Assembly: GCA_934120135.1 (NCBI GenBank)
Contig: CAKOTK010000004.1
Span: forward strand, 62,001-126,000
DNA: 64,000 nucleotides
Direction: 5' to 3'
From: an uncultured Clostridia bacterium
Lineage (GTDB): Bacteria > Bacillota > Clostridia > TANB77 > CAG-508
A program made the translations under genes and the position numbers. This document shows, one piece after another, positions 54,115 through 62,244 of the stretch (position 1 is the stretch's first letter; every line of letters begins with the position of its first letter). The notes beneath the pieces were generated by a model. That model did not search any database, had not been told where the DNA came from, and was given only the letters and a program-made list of their open reading frames with translations.

Positions 54115-54200
54115 GGGGACGGAGAATTTTGGCACCTAATTACACCCAATTATGGCTAACAAAACAAAGTCATAATTGGGTGCTTTTTGACCCCGTCCCC
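54115..54200. repeat. GGGGACGG palindromic element with terminator hairpin, after glmS
   Basis: Outer GGGGACGG (54115-54122) and CCGTCCCC (54193-54200), inner perfect 12-bp stem (54143-54154 with 54171-54182). The inner hairpin followed by CTTTTTG can terminate glmS. Elements with GGGGACGG ends recur in Clostridial genomes. Confidence 0.75.
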
Positions 54201-54213
54201 AAAGTCACCTTTT

Positions 54214-54474
54214 TTAGATGAATAGTTTTAGTATGATTAGCAGTATTGCCCCAGGAATTCCTAAAAGTCCTACTAATACTGCTGTTACAACATTTAATCC
54301 TATATGAAATCCCCAAGCTGAACCTATTAAGTTTATTATAAATATTAGCAATCCTCCTAAAACAGAGTTTACTATTAATTTAAACAATGCTTTTAATGGA
54401 ACTGAAAATATTTTTCCAATAATACACAAAACTACTATACATCCTAAAATAACTAAAGCATTAGAAAAATCCAA
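54214..54474 (-). CDS. bofA: BofA family (pro-SigK processing inhibitor)
   Basis: This 86-aa protein has the BofA pattern: two membrane helices and GLNVVTAVLVGLLGIPGAILLI at the C terminus. BofA holds SpoIVFB inactive until the forespore signal arrives. It lies next to a DUF2508/YaaL-like gene, the order seen in B. subtilis (yaaL-bofA). Confidence 0.88.
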   Translation of the reverse strand: MDFSNALVILGCIVVLCIIGKIFSVPLKALFKLIVNSVLGGLLIFIINLIGSAWGFHIGLNVVTAVLVGLLGIPGAILLIILKLFI

Positions 54475-54528
54475 CTTTTATCACCATTCCTTTAGTAATA
54501 TGTATGATAAAAATTGGACAAATATTAC

Positions 54529-54804
54529 TTATCCTACTTGATTTTTTTTGAAATAAATTTCTTCTATCATATTTAATGATAATCCCCTATCTCTTGCTTT
54601 ATTTACTAAAAAATCTACTTTACTTTTACTAGCTTTAATTTGATATACATAATAGTCCACTAAGCCTTCTTCTGCTGTTTCAAAATTTTTAGTTGCTAAA
54701 TTTAATTCTTTTTTTGCTTTTATTAAACTCATTATAAGTTCTACTTTTTTGTCTTCATCAGTCTTGTCTTTTATATTTGTTTCTTTTTGATATTCTTCAA
54801 ACAT
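54529..54804 (-). CDS. DUF2508 family protein (YaaL-like)
   Basis: 91 aa from ATG 54804 (MFEEYQKETNI), with AAAAGGAGACAAGTA upstream. The sequence IKAKKELNLATKNFETAEEGLVDYYVYQIKASKSKVDFL (helical; middle residues 24-62) is typical of DUF2508. YaaL has no known function. Its place beside bofA matches B. subtilis. A longer upstream reading lacks a ribosome-binding site. Confidence 0.82.
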   Translation of the reverse strand: MFEEYQKETNIKDKTDEDKKVELIMSLIKAKKELNLATKNFETAEEGLVDYYVYQIKASKSKVDFLVNKARDRGLSLNMIEEIYFKKNQVG

Positions 54805-54880
54805 TACTTGTCTCCTTTTGGGTTTCTCATAAACATTATATACACTAATTTCCAATTTATGCGTTATGCTCTAAGAAATA

Positions 54881-54909
54881 TTGATTTTTCCAAAATGTTT
54901 TGCTATAAT
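54881..54909 (+). promoter_or_regulatory. Promoter of serS
   Basis: TTGATT (54881-54886), 17-bp spacer, TATAAT (54904-54909); 33 bp before the serS start. No T-box leader is present. Confidence 0.75.
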
Positions 54910-54941
54910 AAATTGGTAATTTATATTATAGAGGTAAAGTT

Positions 54942-56228
54942 ATGATAGATATTAAATTTTTAAGAGAAAATCCAGATGTAGTTAAAGAAAATATTAAGAA
55001 GAAATTTCAAGATTACAAATTACCATTAGTTGACGAAGTTCTTGAATTAGATGCTAAAAATCGTGAAGCAAAATTAAATGGTGATGAGTTAAGAAGTAAA
55101 AGAAATTCATTAAGTAGTGAAATTGGTAACTTAATGAGACAAGGTAAAAAAGATGAGGCAGAGAGTATAAAGGCTGAGGTTCAAGAAATTAACAATAAAT
55201 TACTTGAAAACGAGAAACTTGAAGAGGAATATTCTGCTAAAATTCAAGAGAAAATGATGAAAATTCCTAATATTATTCATGAGTCTGTTCCAGTTGGTAA
55301 AGATGATAGTGAAAATGTTGAGATTCAAAAGTTTGGAGAACCAGTTGTTCCAAGTTATGAAATTCCATATCATACAGATATTATGGAAGCATTTGAAGGC
55401 ATTGACTTAGATGCTGCTCGTAGAGTTGCTGGTAATGGATTCTATTATTTAATGGGTGATATTGCTAGACTTCATTCTGCAGTTATTTCTTATGCTAGGG
55501 ATTTTATGATAAATAAAGGTTTTACTTACTGTGTTCCACCTTTTATGATTCGTAGCAGTGTAGTAACTGGTGTTATGAGCTTTGAAGAAATGGACGCAAT
55601 GATGTATAAAATAGAAGGAGAAGATTTATATTTAATTGGTACAAGTGAACATTCTATGATTGGTAAATTTAAAGACCAAATTCTTCAAAAGGATAAAGTT
55701 CCTTATACAATGACTTCATATTCTCCTTGTTTTAGAAAAGAAAAAGGTGCACATGGTATCGAAGAACGTGGTGTTTACCGTATTCATCAATTTGAAAAAC
55801 AAGAAATGATTGTTGTTTGTGAGCCTGAAGATAGCTGGAATTGGTATGATAAACTATGGTCATATACAGTTGAATTATTTAGAAGTATAGATATTCCAGT
55901 TCGTACTCTTGAATGTTGTAGTGGTGATTTAGCTGACCTAAAAGCAAAAAGCTGTGATGTCGAGGCTTGGAGCCCTAGACAACAAAAATACTTTGAGGTT
56001 GGTAGTTGTTCTAACTTAACTGATGCTCAAGCTAGACGTTTAGGTATTAGAATTAAAGGTGAAAAACAAAATTATTATGCTCACACATTAAATAATACTG
56101 TTGTTGCTCCACCTCGTATGTTAATTGCCTTACTTGAGAATAATTATCAAGAAGACGGAAGTGTTAAAATTCCTGAAGTTTTATGGCCATATATGGGTGG
56201 AACTAAGGTTTTAAAACCAATTAAATAA
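54942..56228 (+). CDS. serS: Seryl-tRNA synthetase
   Basis: This 428-aa class II synthetase has the N-terminal coiled-coil arm (residues 1-110) and catalytic core with motif 2 FRKEKGAHGIEERGVYRIHQFEK and motif 3 NNTVVAPPRMLIALLENN. It charges tRNA-Ser and tRNA-Sec. It is expressed without a T-box, unlike many Clostridial synthetases. engB starts 22 bp downstream. Confidence 0.95.
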   Translation: MIDIKFLRENPDVVKENIKKKFQDYKLPLVDEVLELDAKNREAKLNGDELRSKRNSLSSEIGNLMRQGKKDEAESIKAEVQEINNKLLENEKLEEEYSAKIQEKMMKIPNIIHESVPVGKDDSENVEIQKFGEPVVPSYEIPYHTDIMEAFEGIDLDAARRVAGNGFYYLMGDIARLHSAVISYARDFMINKGFTYCVPPFMIRSSVVTGVMSFEEMDAMMYKIEGEDLYLIGTSEHSMIGKFKDQILQKDKVPYTMTSYSPCFRKEKGAHGIEERGVYRIHQFEKQEMIVVCEPEDSWNWYDKLWSYTVELFRSIDIPVRTLECCSGDLADLKAKSCDVEAWSPRQQKYFEVGSCSNLTDAQARRLGIRIKGEKQNYYAHTLNNTVVAPPRMLIALLENNYQEDGSVKIPEVLWPYMGGTKVLKPIK

Positions 56229-56250
56229 CCTTATTGAAAGTAGGTGCAAA

Positions 56251-56832
56251 ATGTTTATTAAGAATCCTGAATTTAGAATTTCTGCTGTTAGTCCTAAGCA
56301 ATATCCTGATGATGGATTACCTCAAGTTGTATTGGTTGGAAAGTCTAATGTTGGAAAGTCTAGTTTTATAAATACATTAGTTAATCGTAAAAAGTTGGCT
56401 AGAACTAGTAGTGAACCTGGTAAAACAAGACAAATAAATTTTTATAATATGGACGAAAAGTTTTATTTAGTTGACTTGCCTGGTTATGGTTTTAGTAAAA
56501 TGTCTAAGCAAGAACAAGCAAAAGTTGGAACTTTTATTGAAGAATACTTACAAAAAAGTAAAAACATTGCTTTAATAGTATTTTTAATAGATATTAGACA
56601 TGACCCCACTTCTAATGATAAACTTATGTATGATTATATTTTCAAAACTAATTTACCTTGTATTGTAATCGCAAATAAAGCTGATAAGATTGCAATCACA
56701 AAGGTTGATGACGCAGTAATTAATTTACAAAATATCTTAAATCCATTAAAAGATATTGCATTTCTTCCATGTTCTAGTGAGAGAAAAGTTTATACAGATA
56801 AAGTTTGGGAAGAAATAGAAAAATATATATAG
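56251..56832 (+). CDS. engB: Ribosome biogenesis GTPase YsxC/EngB
   Basis: This 193-aa TRAFAC GTPase has G1 GKSNVGKSS, G2 TPG-like PGKTRQINF, G3 DLPGYGFSK and G4 NKADK. It is needed for 50S assembly. It forms an operon with serS and ends at a strong terminator. Confidence 0.95.
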   Translation: MFIKNPEFRISAVSPKQYPDDGLPQVVLVGKSNVGKSSFINTLVNRKKLARTSSEPGKTRQINFYNMDEKFYLVDLPGYGFSKMSKQEQAKVGTFIEEYLQKSKNIALIVFLIDIRHDPTSNDKLMYDYIFKTNLPCIVIANKADKIAITKVDDAVINLQNILNPLKDIAFLPCSSERKVYTDKVWEEIEKYI

Positions 56833-56836
56833 TTAA

Positions 56837-56871
56837 AAAATCGACAAGATATGACATATTTTGTCGATTTT
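56837..56871 (+). terminator. Terminator of serS-engB
   Basis: 11-bp stem AAAATCGACAA (56837-56847) with TTGTCGATTTT (56861-56871). Confidence 0.85.
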
Positions 56872-56873
56872 CA

Positions 56874-56902
56874 TTGACTATTTACTCCTAAAGTATTATA
56901 AT
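56874..56902 (+). promoter_or_regulatory. Strong promoter of the 79-aa orphan gene
   Basis: TTGACT (56874-56879), 17-bp spacer, TATAAT (56897-56902). The leader holds a small hairpin GCTCTT-AAT-AAGAGC (56911-56925). Confidence 0.8.
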
Positions 56903-56951
56903 AAGTTCACGCTCTTAATAAGAGCAAATTTTATATTTGGAGGATTTGACT

Positions 56952-57191
56952 ATGAGTAAACTGCGGAGCTATGTGATGGTGAGCTTCTCTTCTGAAAAGC
57001 TTGCAAAAGCTGCTTTGGTTGCCACAAAATCCAATTTTTATCAGGGTGTTCGTGCCAACGCACATGATTTTAATCATGTGAAAGGAAATACTGTATTTTT
57101 TATGCGCACTAAGGATAGCGCTCGTGATCATAGAATCCGTGAGTTTTTGATGTCTCAGGATGGGGCCCTGCCCTATTTGTGTCACATCTAA
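56952..57191 (+). CDS. 79-aa orphan protein, unlike its surroundings in base composition
   Basis: ATG 56952 follows TTGGAGGATTTGACT. It encodes 79 aa beginning MSKLRSYVMVSFSSEKLAKA and ending LYCHI-like (ALPYLCHI). About 101 of 240 bases are G or C (about 42%), well above the AT-rich neighbours, with codons such as CTG, GTG, GCC, CGC and CGG. It has a consensus promoter and a terminator of its own. Codon 5 is CGG, the only in-frame CGG I found in an apparently intact gene. I do not recognise the family. Recent transfer or a special role for the CGG are both possible. Confidence 0.7.
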   Translation: MSKLRSYVMVSFSSEKLAKAALVATKSNFYQGVRANAHDFNHVKGNTVFFMRTKDSARDHRIREFLMSQDGALPYLCHI

Positions 57192-57208
57192 GTCGAATAA
57201 CCTTTTAA

Positions 57209-57237
57209 AGAGGGTGGTTTTTAATAAACCACCCTCT
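57209..57237. terminator. Terminator of the 79-aa gene
   Basis: Perfect 12-bp G+C-rich stem AGAGGGTGGTTT (57209-57220) with AAACCACCCTCT (57226-57237), then a T-run after AAG. It may also serve the convergent DUF951 gene. Confidence 0.88.
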
Positions 57238-57244
57238 AAGTTTT

Positions 57245-57421
57245 TTAACTTTCTTTTTTAGTTATTGCTTTCAATGCTTTAGGACGTTCTAAAACAACTA
57301 CATGTCCACATCCTAAACACTTCATTTTAAAATCAACACCAACTCTAGTCAATTCCCATAGTTTACTTCCACAAGGATGTTGTTTTTTTGTTCTAACAAT
57401 ATCGCCTACATTATATTCCAT
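57245..57421 (-). CDS. DUF951 protein (YyzM-like), 58 aa
   Basis: 58 aa from ATG 57421 with an AGTTCC/GGAGTGAGTTCCT leader. The sequence MEYNVGDIVRTKKQHPCGSK, followed by LWELTRVGVDFKMKCLGCGHVVVLERPK, matches DUF951: a beta-rich fold with CGSK and CLGCGH cysteines. Its function is unknown; it is often near trmE, parB/noc or rpsF. It lies 17 bp after gltX's upstream boundary on the same strand. Confidence 0.9.
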   Translation of the reverse strand: MEYNVGDIVRTKKQHPCGSKLWELTRVGVDFKMKCLGCGHVVVLERPKALKAITKKES

Positions 57422-57438
57422 AGGAACTCACTCCTTTT

Positions 57439-59091
57439 TTATTTTTCAATTATATTTTTAAATCTTTTTTCTACACTTTCTTTTCCTAATACTTGCATAA
57501 TTTCATATAAGTCTGGTGTTTGTTGTCTCCCTGTTAATGAAACTCTTAATACTGTACTAACATCGCCAACATGTGCTTTCCATTTTTCAGGTTCTTGTTT
57601 GAACATTTTTACTTCTCTTGCATATCCTAGTTCTTCTGATAAATCTTTTATTTTATCAAACCATGTTTGTTTATCATCATTTATGTTAAAATATTTTTCT
57701 AGATATAATGATAATATTTTTTTGATTTCTTCTTTATCATTTATTTTAGCATATTCAAAGTTATTGTCTAAGCTAAAGAATTTCTCATCATACATATAGT
57801 AAATTGCATTTTTTATTTCTGCCCATTTAGCTATATCTTTTCTAGGTTTAGCTGTTCCTCTTTCAATTCCAAATACTTTTAAAGCATATTCTTTATCCTG
57901 TAACATTTCCTCAAGTTCTTTGTCATAACGTTTTGCCCAATTTAAAGAATCTTCATATACTCTTTCTTTAGAATATGTAGATATAACATTTTTTGATATG
58001 TCTAATAATTTTATCATATCAAAAATTGCTCCACTTACACTCATTTTGTTAAGTTCAAATTCAAATTCTGATATATCTTTATCTGGATTTGATCTTTTCC
58101 ATGTTTCAAAGTTTGAATTTGCTATATTTAATAAATATTGATATACAGCTTCTGCTGGTATACCTTCTTCATGATAGTAACTAACTGCTGCTTCTGGGTC
58201 TTTACGTTTACTAATTTTACGTTTTTTGCCTTCATCATCTTTTAATATTGCTGATGTATGTGCATATTTAGGTACTGCAAATCCTAATGCCTTAAATAAC
58301 TCTAAATGAAGTGGTACTGAAGATAACCATTCGTCAGCACGAATTACATGTGTAACTCTCATTAAGTGGTCATCAACAGCGTGTGCAAAGTGGTATGTTG
58401 GTAATCCATCAGCTTTTATAATAACTATATCTTGATCATTTTCTGGGAATTCAACATTTCCTTTTATTACATCATGATGTCTGATTTTTCTTTCTTCATT
58501 TCCCATAGATTTAAATCTAACAATATATGGCTCACCAGCTTTTATTTTTTCTGCCGCTTCTTCTACTGATAAATTACGGTATGTTGCCCATACTCCATAA
58601 TAACCAGGTTTAATTTTAGCAGCTTCTTGTTTTTTACGCATTTCGTCAAGTTCTTCTGGAGTTGCAAAACATGGATATGCTCTACCTTGTTCTATTAAAT
58701 ATTTAGCAAAAGCTTGGTATATGTCCTTTCTGGCACTTTGTTTATATGGTCCATAATTACCTTTTTCTTCAGTTTCATTTATCATACCTTCGTCAAATAT
58801 AATACCAAAATCTTTAACTGCTTCTACTATTTGTACTACACCATTTTCAATTAACCTTTTTTGGTCTGTATCTTCTATTCTTAATATACTAACACCTTTA
58901 GTTTGTTTTGCAAGTGTTGTACATATAATGCTTTGATATAAACCACCAATATGAACATACCCTGTTGGGCTTGGTGCAAAACGCACTACCATTGCTCCTT
59001 CTGGTAAGTTTCTTTCTGGATATTTTTCCTCATAATATGAAATTGGCTTTGCATTTGGAAATATTAAATTTGCTAAATCTTTATAATCCAT
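57439..59091 (-). CDS. gltX: Glutamyl-tRNA synthetase
   Basis: This 550-aa class I enzyme has RFAPSPTGYVHIGGLYQSI (HIGH motif variant HIGG) and KKRKISKRKDPEAAVSYY (KMSKS variant). The C-terminal helical domain is longer than in the usual 480-aa bacterial enzyme, as in some Clostridia. Because no GlnRS is visible, it may also charge tRNA-Gln for GatCAB; this is inference. DUF951 follows it. Confidence 0.94.
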   Translation of the reverse strand: MDYKDLANLIFPNAKPISYYEEKYPERNLPEGAMVVRFAPSPTGYVHIGGLYQSIICTTLAKQTKGVSILRIEDTDQKRLIENGVVQIVEAVKDFGIIFDEGMINETEEKGNYGPYKQSARKDIYQAFAKYLIEQGRAYPCFATPEELDEMRKKQEAAKIKPGYYGVWATYRNLSVEEAAEKIKAGEPYIVRFKSMGNEERKIRHHDVIKGNVEFPENDQDIVIIKADGLPTYHFAHAVDDHLMRVTHVIRADEWLSSVPLHLELFKALGFAVPKYAHTSAILKDDEGKKRKISKRKDPEAAVSYYHEEGIPAEAVYQYLLNIANSNFETWKRSNPDKDISEFEFELNKMSVSGAIFDMIKLLDISKNVISTYSKERVYEDSLNWAKRYDKELEEMLQDKEYALKVFGIERGTAKPRKDIAKWAEIKNAIYYMYDEKFFSLDNNFEYAKINDKEEIKKILSLYLEKYFNINDDKQTWFDKIKDLSEELGYAREVKMFKQEPEKWKAHVGDVSTVLRVSLTGRQQTPDLYEIMQVLGKESVEKRFKNIIEK

Positions 59092-59146
59092 TTTTCTCTT
59101 CCCCTTTTCAAAATAATTTAATTCTAAATGTTTAATTTTGAAATAA

Positions 59147-61039
59147 TTAAACTTCGGTAATAATTGGTAAAATCATAGGATTTCTCTTTGTCTTTTCAAA
59201 TATATAATCTCTTAAAGTATCTTTTAGGTTTGATTTTATTGTTGACCAGTCTGTAATATGACCATCTTCACATTTTCTTACTTCTTCATAAATTACTCTT
59301 TTAATGTCATCCATTAAGTTTTCTGATTCTCTAACATATACGAACCCTCTTGATACTACATCTGGTTCTGATACTATTTCTCCTGTGTCTGAATCCATTG
59401 CAACAACTATAACTATTAATCCATCTTGTGATAAGTGTTGTCTGTCACGAAGTACTATGTTTCCAACGTCTCCAACACCTAGTCCATCTACTAAAACTTT
59501 TCCATTTGGTACTGAAGTAGTAAGTGTCGCTTCATTTTCGTTTAACTCTAATATTCTACCATTTGTCATCATAAATATATTTTTAGCTTCTATTCCTAGT
59601 TTTTTAGCTGTTTCTGCATGTGCTCTAAGTTGTCTATATTCACCATGTACTGGTATAAAGAATTTTGGTTTTGCTAAAGTAATTATCAATTTTTGTTCTT
59701 CTTGACATGCGTGACCTGATACGTGTACATCTTCTAGTGAGCTATATATAACCTCTGCTCCTATTTTCATAAGGTCATCAATTACTTTTGATACGTATTT
59801 TTCATTTCCTGGAATTGGAGTAGCTGATATTATTACCATATCATTTGGAGTTATTGTAACTTTTTTATGATCTCCATTTGCCATTCTGGTTAATGCAGAC
59901 ATTGCTTCTCCTTGGCTTCCTGTAGTTATAATAACTAATTGGTCATCTCTATAGTTTTTGATATTATCAATATCAATAAATACATTTTCAGCATCTTGTA
60001 TATAACCAAGCTTCATTGCTTCTTCTATCATATTCATCATACTTCTACCACATACAGCAATTTTTCTTCCATATTTAATTGAAGAATTTACTATTTGTTG
60101 CACACGGTGCACATTTGATGCAAATGTTGCAACTACTATTCTTTTTGAATTGTTTAAAAATAGTTTGTCAAATACTTCTCCAACAGAACTTTCAGACATT
60201 GTAAATCCTTTTCTTTCACTGTTTGTACTATCTGAAAGTAATGCTAAAATTCCTTCATTACCTAATTCTGCAATTCTGTTTAAGTCAATTACTTTATCAT
60301 CTATTGGTGTATAATCTATTTTAAAGTCACCTGTGTGAAGTATTGTTCCTACTGGTGTCTTAATTGCAAGCATTACAGCGTCTGGAATACTATGGTTACT
60401 GCTAATAAATTCCACTTGCATATTTTTAAATTTAACTGTTTGACCTTGTTCTACAATGTTTAATTTTGTAGTATTTACTAAATTATGTTCTTCTAGTTTA
60501 TTTTTGATTAATGATACTGTTAATCTAGTAGCATATATTGGAATGTTGATTTGTTTTAATATATATGGTATTGCTCCAATGTGATCCTCATGTCCGTGTG
60601 TTATAACTAACCCTTTTACTTTTTCTTGATTTTTTAGTAAGTATGTTATATCAGGTATTACTAAGTCTACACCTAGCATATCATTTCCTGGGAACTCTAA
60701 TCCACAGTCTACTAATATTATCTCATCTTCATATTCAAAAACTGTAATATTTTTTCCTATTTCTTGTAATCCACCTAATGGAATTATTTTTAAATTAGAT
60801 TTTTTGAAATTAAACTGCATAATTTCTTTGTTTGTTGACCTATTGTTTCTTGTTCTAGTATTTGTATTTCTTTTTGTAGTAGGTCTTTTCTTTTCTACTG
60901 TAGTCTTTTTTTCTCCTCCTGTTTCTTTTTTGTTTTGATTAACTCTGTTGTTTTTTCTAACTGAGTATCCTGTTTTCTTCTCTCTTCTCTCAGTACTTTC
61001 TTTTTGTCTAACATCATTTTGTTTTAATTCATTTGTCAT
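59147..61039 (-). CDS. rnj: Ribonuclease J
   Basis: This 630-aa protein has the beta-CASP metallo-lactamase fold: THGHEDHIGAIPYI (metal site), HTGDFKIDYTP, GDHKKVTITPNDMVIISATPIPGNE (residues in two parts of the beta-CASP domain) and HVSGHACQEE. RNase J is a 5'-3' exo- and endonuclease for mRNA and rRNA. It carries an N-terminal extension of about 75 residues rich in Lys, Arg, Asn and Thr, probably disordered and RNA binding, absent from B. subtilis RNase J1 (555 aa). Confidence 0.93.
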   Translation of the reverse strand: MTNELKQNDVRQKESTERREKKTGYSVRKNNRVNQNKKETGGEKKTTVEKKRPTTKRNTNTRTRNNRSTNKEIMQFNFKKSNLKIIPLGGLQEIGKNITVFEYEDEIILVDCGLEFPGNDMLGVDLVIPDITYLLKNQEKVKGLVITHGHEDHIGAIPYILKQINIPIYATRLTVSLIKNKLEEHNLVNTTKLNIVEQGQTVKFKNMQVEFISSNHSIPDAVMLAIKTPVGTILHTGDFKIDYTPIDDKVIDLNRIAELGNEGILALLSDSTNSERKGFTMSESSVGEVFDKLFLNNSKRIVVATFASNVHRVQQIVNSSIKYGRKIAVCGRSMMNMIEEAMKLGYIQDAENVFIDIDNIKNYRDDQLVIITTGSQGEAMSALTRMANGDHKKVTITPNDMVIISATPIPGNEKYVSKVIDDLMKIGAEVIYSSLEDVHVSGHACQEEQKLIITLAKPKFFIPVHGEYRQLRAHAETAKKLGIEAKNIFMMTNGRILELNENEATLTTSVPNGKVLVDGLGVGDVGNIVLRDRQHLSQDGLIVIVVAMDSDTGEIVSEPDVVSRGFVYVRESENLMDDIKRVIYEEVRKCEDGHITDWSTIKSNLKDTLRDYIFEKTKRNPMILPIITEV

Positions 61040-61298
61040 TAAAAATTTCTCTCCTTCTTTTTTAAATTGTTGTTTTTCTCATTATTTTATTTATTACATC
61101 AACAATAATATATCTGTAGCTTTTGTACAGATATTTTATCCAAAACTTTAAAATATATTTCCTTTTCCGCCCTAAAATATATTTTTTAAGTTTCTATTTT
61201 TAATTTTAAAATCCGCTCTTATAATAAACAATATAAATCTCTTCTTTACCATAATTGGTAACAACTGTTAATTATTATACTATTTTTTTCTGCTTTTG

Positions 61299-62186
61299 TC
61301 AAATAGTTGCCCCGATAATGCCTGCGTCATTGCCAAGAACTGCTAATTTTATGTCTGGAATTCCATCTTTATAAAAAGATTTTCTTTCATTATAGTATTT
61401 TTCTAAAAATGGTTTGTATAGTATTTCTTCAAAATATACAAATCCTCCACCTAAGCATATTGCTTGTGGTGCGAATATGTCTATAATATTTGATAAACCA
61501 ATATTTAAATTATCAATATATTCATCTAATATCTTTTTAATATTTTCCTCTTGACATTTTAATTTCAAAATTCCTAATAATTCTTTTGAAGAAATTTCTT
61601 GTGACAAATTCATTTCATTTATTAATTTATTTTTTAGTCTTTTTATAGAACAATATGTTTCAAAACATCCTTTTTTTCCACAATTGCATTCAATTCCGTT
61701 TTTATCAATTACCATATGACCTATTTCCATTCCAGGATTTTGTATTGGTTGTAATTCCCTGTCACTCATAAACACACTTGCTCCAATACCTGTTCCTAAG
61801 CATAAAAATACTGCATCTTGATATTCTTTTAATGCTCCATATGTTTTTTCAGCTAGTCCTGCACATTTAGCATCATTTTTTAATATTACAGGTATATCAA
61901 AATGTTGTTTTAAAACAGATGTAATATCAAATTCCTTTATTTCTAAATTTACTAGGTTTGTTAATATACCCTTTTTAGGTGTACCTGGTGAACCTATTCC
62001 AATTTTTTCTATGTCATAGTTTTCTTTGATTTTTAATATGTTTTCTATAATATATGTAGACATTTCAATTTTGGCTTGTTCTCCCATAGTTTTTATATCT
62101 TTTTCAAATTTTTCTATAATCTCTCCGTTTTCATTTACTACTCCTATAGCAACATGGCTTCCGCCCATATCAATTCCAATCTTCAT
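61299..62186 (-). CDS. ROK family sugar kinase (glucokinase-like)
   Basis: This 295-aa protein has the ROK ATP site GIDMGGSHVAIGVV, LGTGIGASVF and the zinc motif CNCGKKGCFETYCS. It phosphorylates glucose or a related sugar such as N-acetylmannosamine. It stands downstream of a terminator that separates it from pilC. The ATG follows AGAGGAGAAGTAT. Confidence 0.9.
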   Translation of the reverse strand: MKIGIDMGGSHVAIGVVNENGEIIEKFEKDIKTMGEQAKIEMSTYIIENILKIKENYDIEKIGIGSPGTPKKGILTNLVNLEIKEFDITSVLKQHFDIPVILKNDAKCAGLAEKTYGALKEYQDAVFLCLGTGIGASVFMSDRELQPIQNPGMEIGHMVIDKNGIECNCGKKGCFETYCSIKRLKNKLINEMNLSQEISSKELLGILKLKCQEENIKKILDEYIDNLNIGLSNIIDIFAPQAICLGGGFVYFEEILYKPFLEKYYNERKSFYKDGIPDIKLAVLGNDAGIIGATI

Positions 62187-62205
62187 ATACTTCTCCTCTA
62201 TAATG

Positions 62206-62238
62206 CTAAAAAGCTCTGTAAAAAACAGAGCTTTTTAG
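62206..62238 (-). terminator. Terminator between pilC and the ROK gene
   Basis: Perfect 14-bp stem (62206-62219 with 62225-62238) with a 5-nt loop. Confidence 0.85.
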
Positions 62239-62244
62239 TTAAAC

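Noticed and set aside
54855..54941. T-box leader before serS
   Set aside because: Only about 30 bases separate the promoter from the start codon, and there is no T-box sequence.
56931..57185. Minus-strand frame of 84 aa opposite the 79-aa gene
   Set aside because: Promoter, ribosome-binding site and terminator all fit the plus strand; the minus frame has none.
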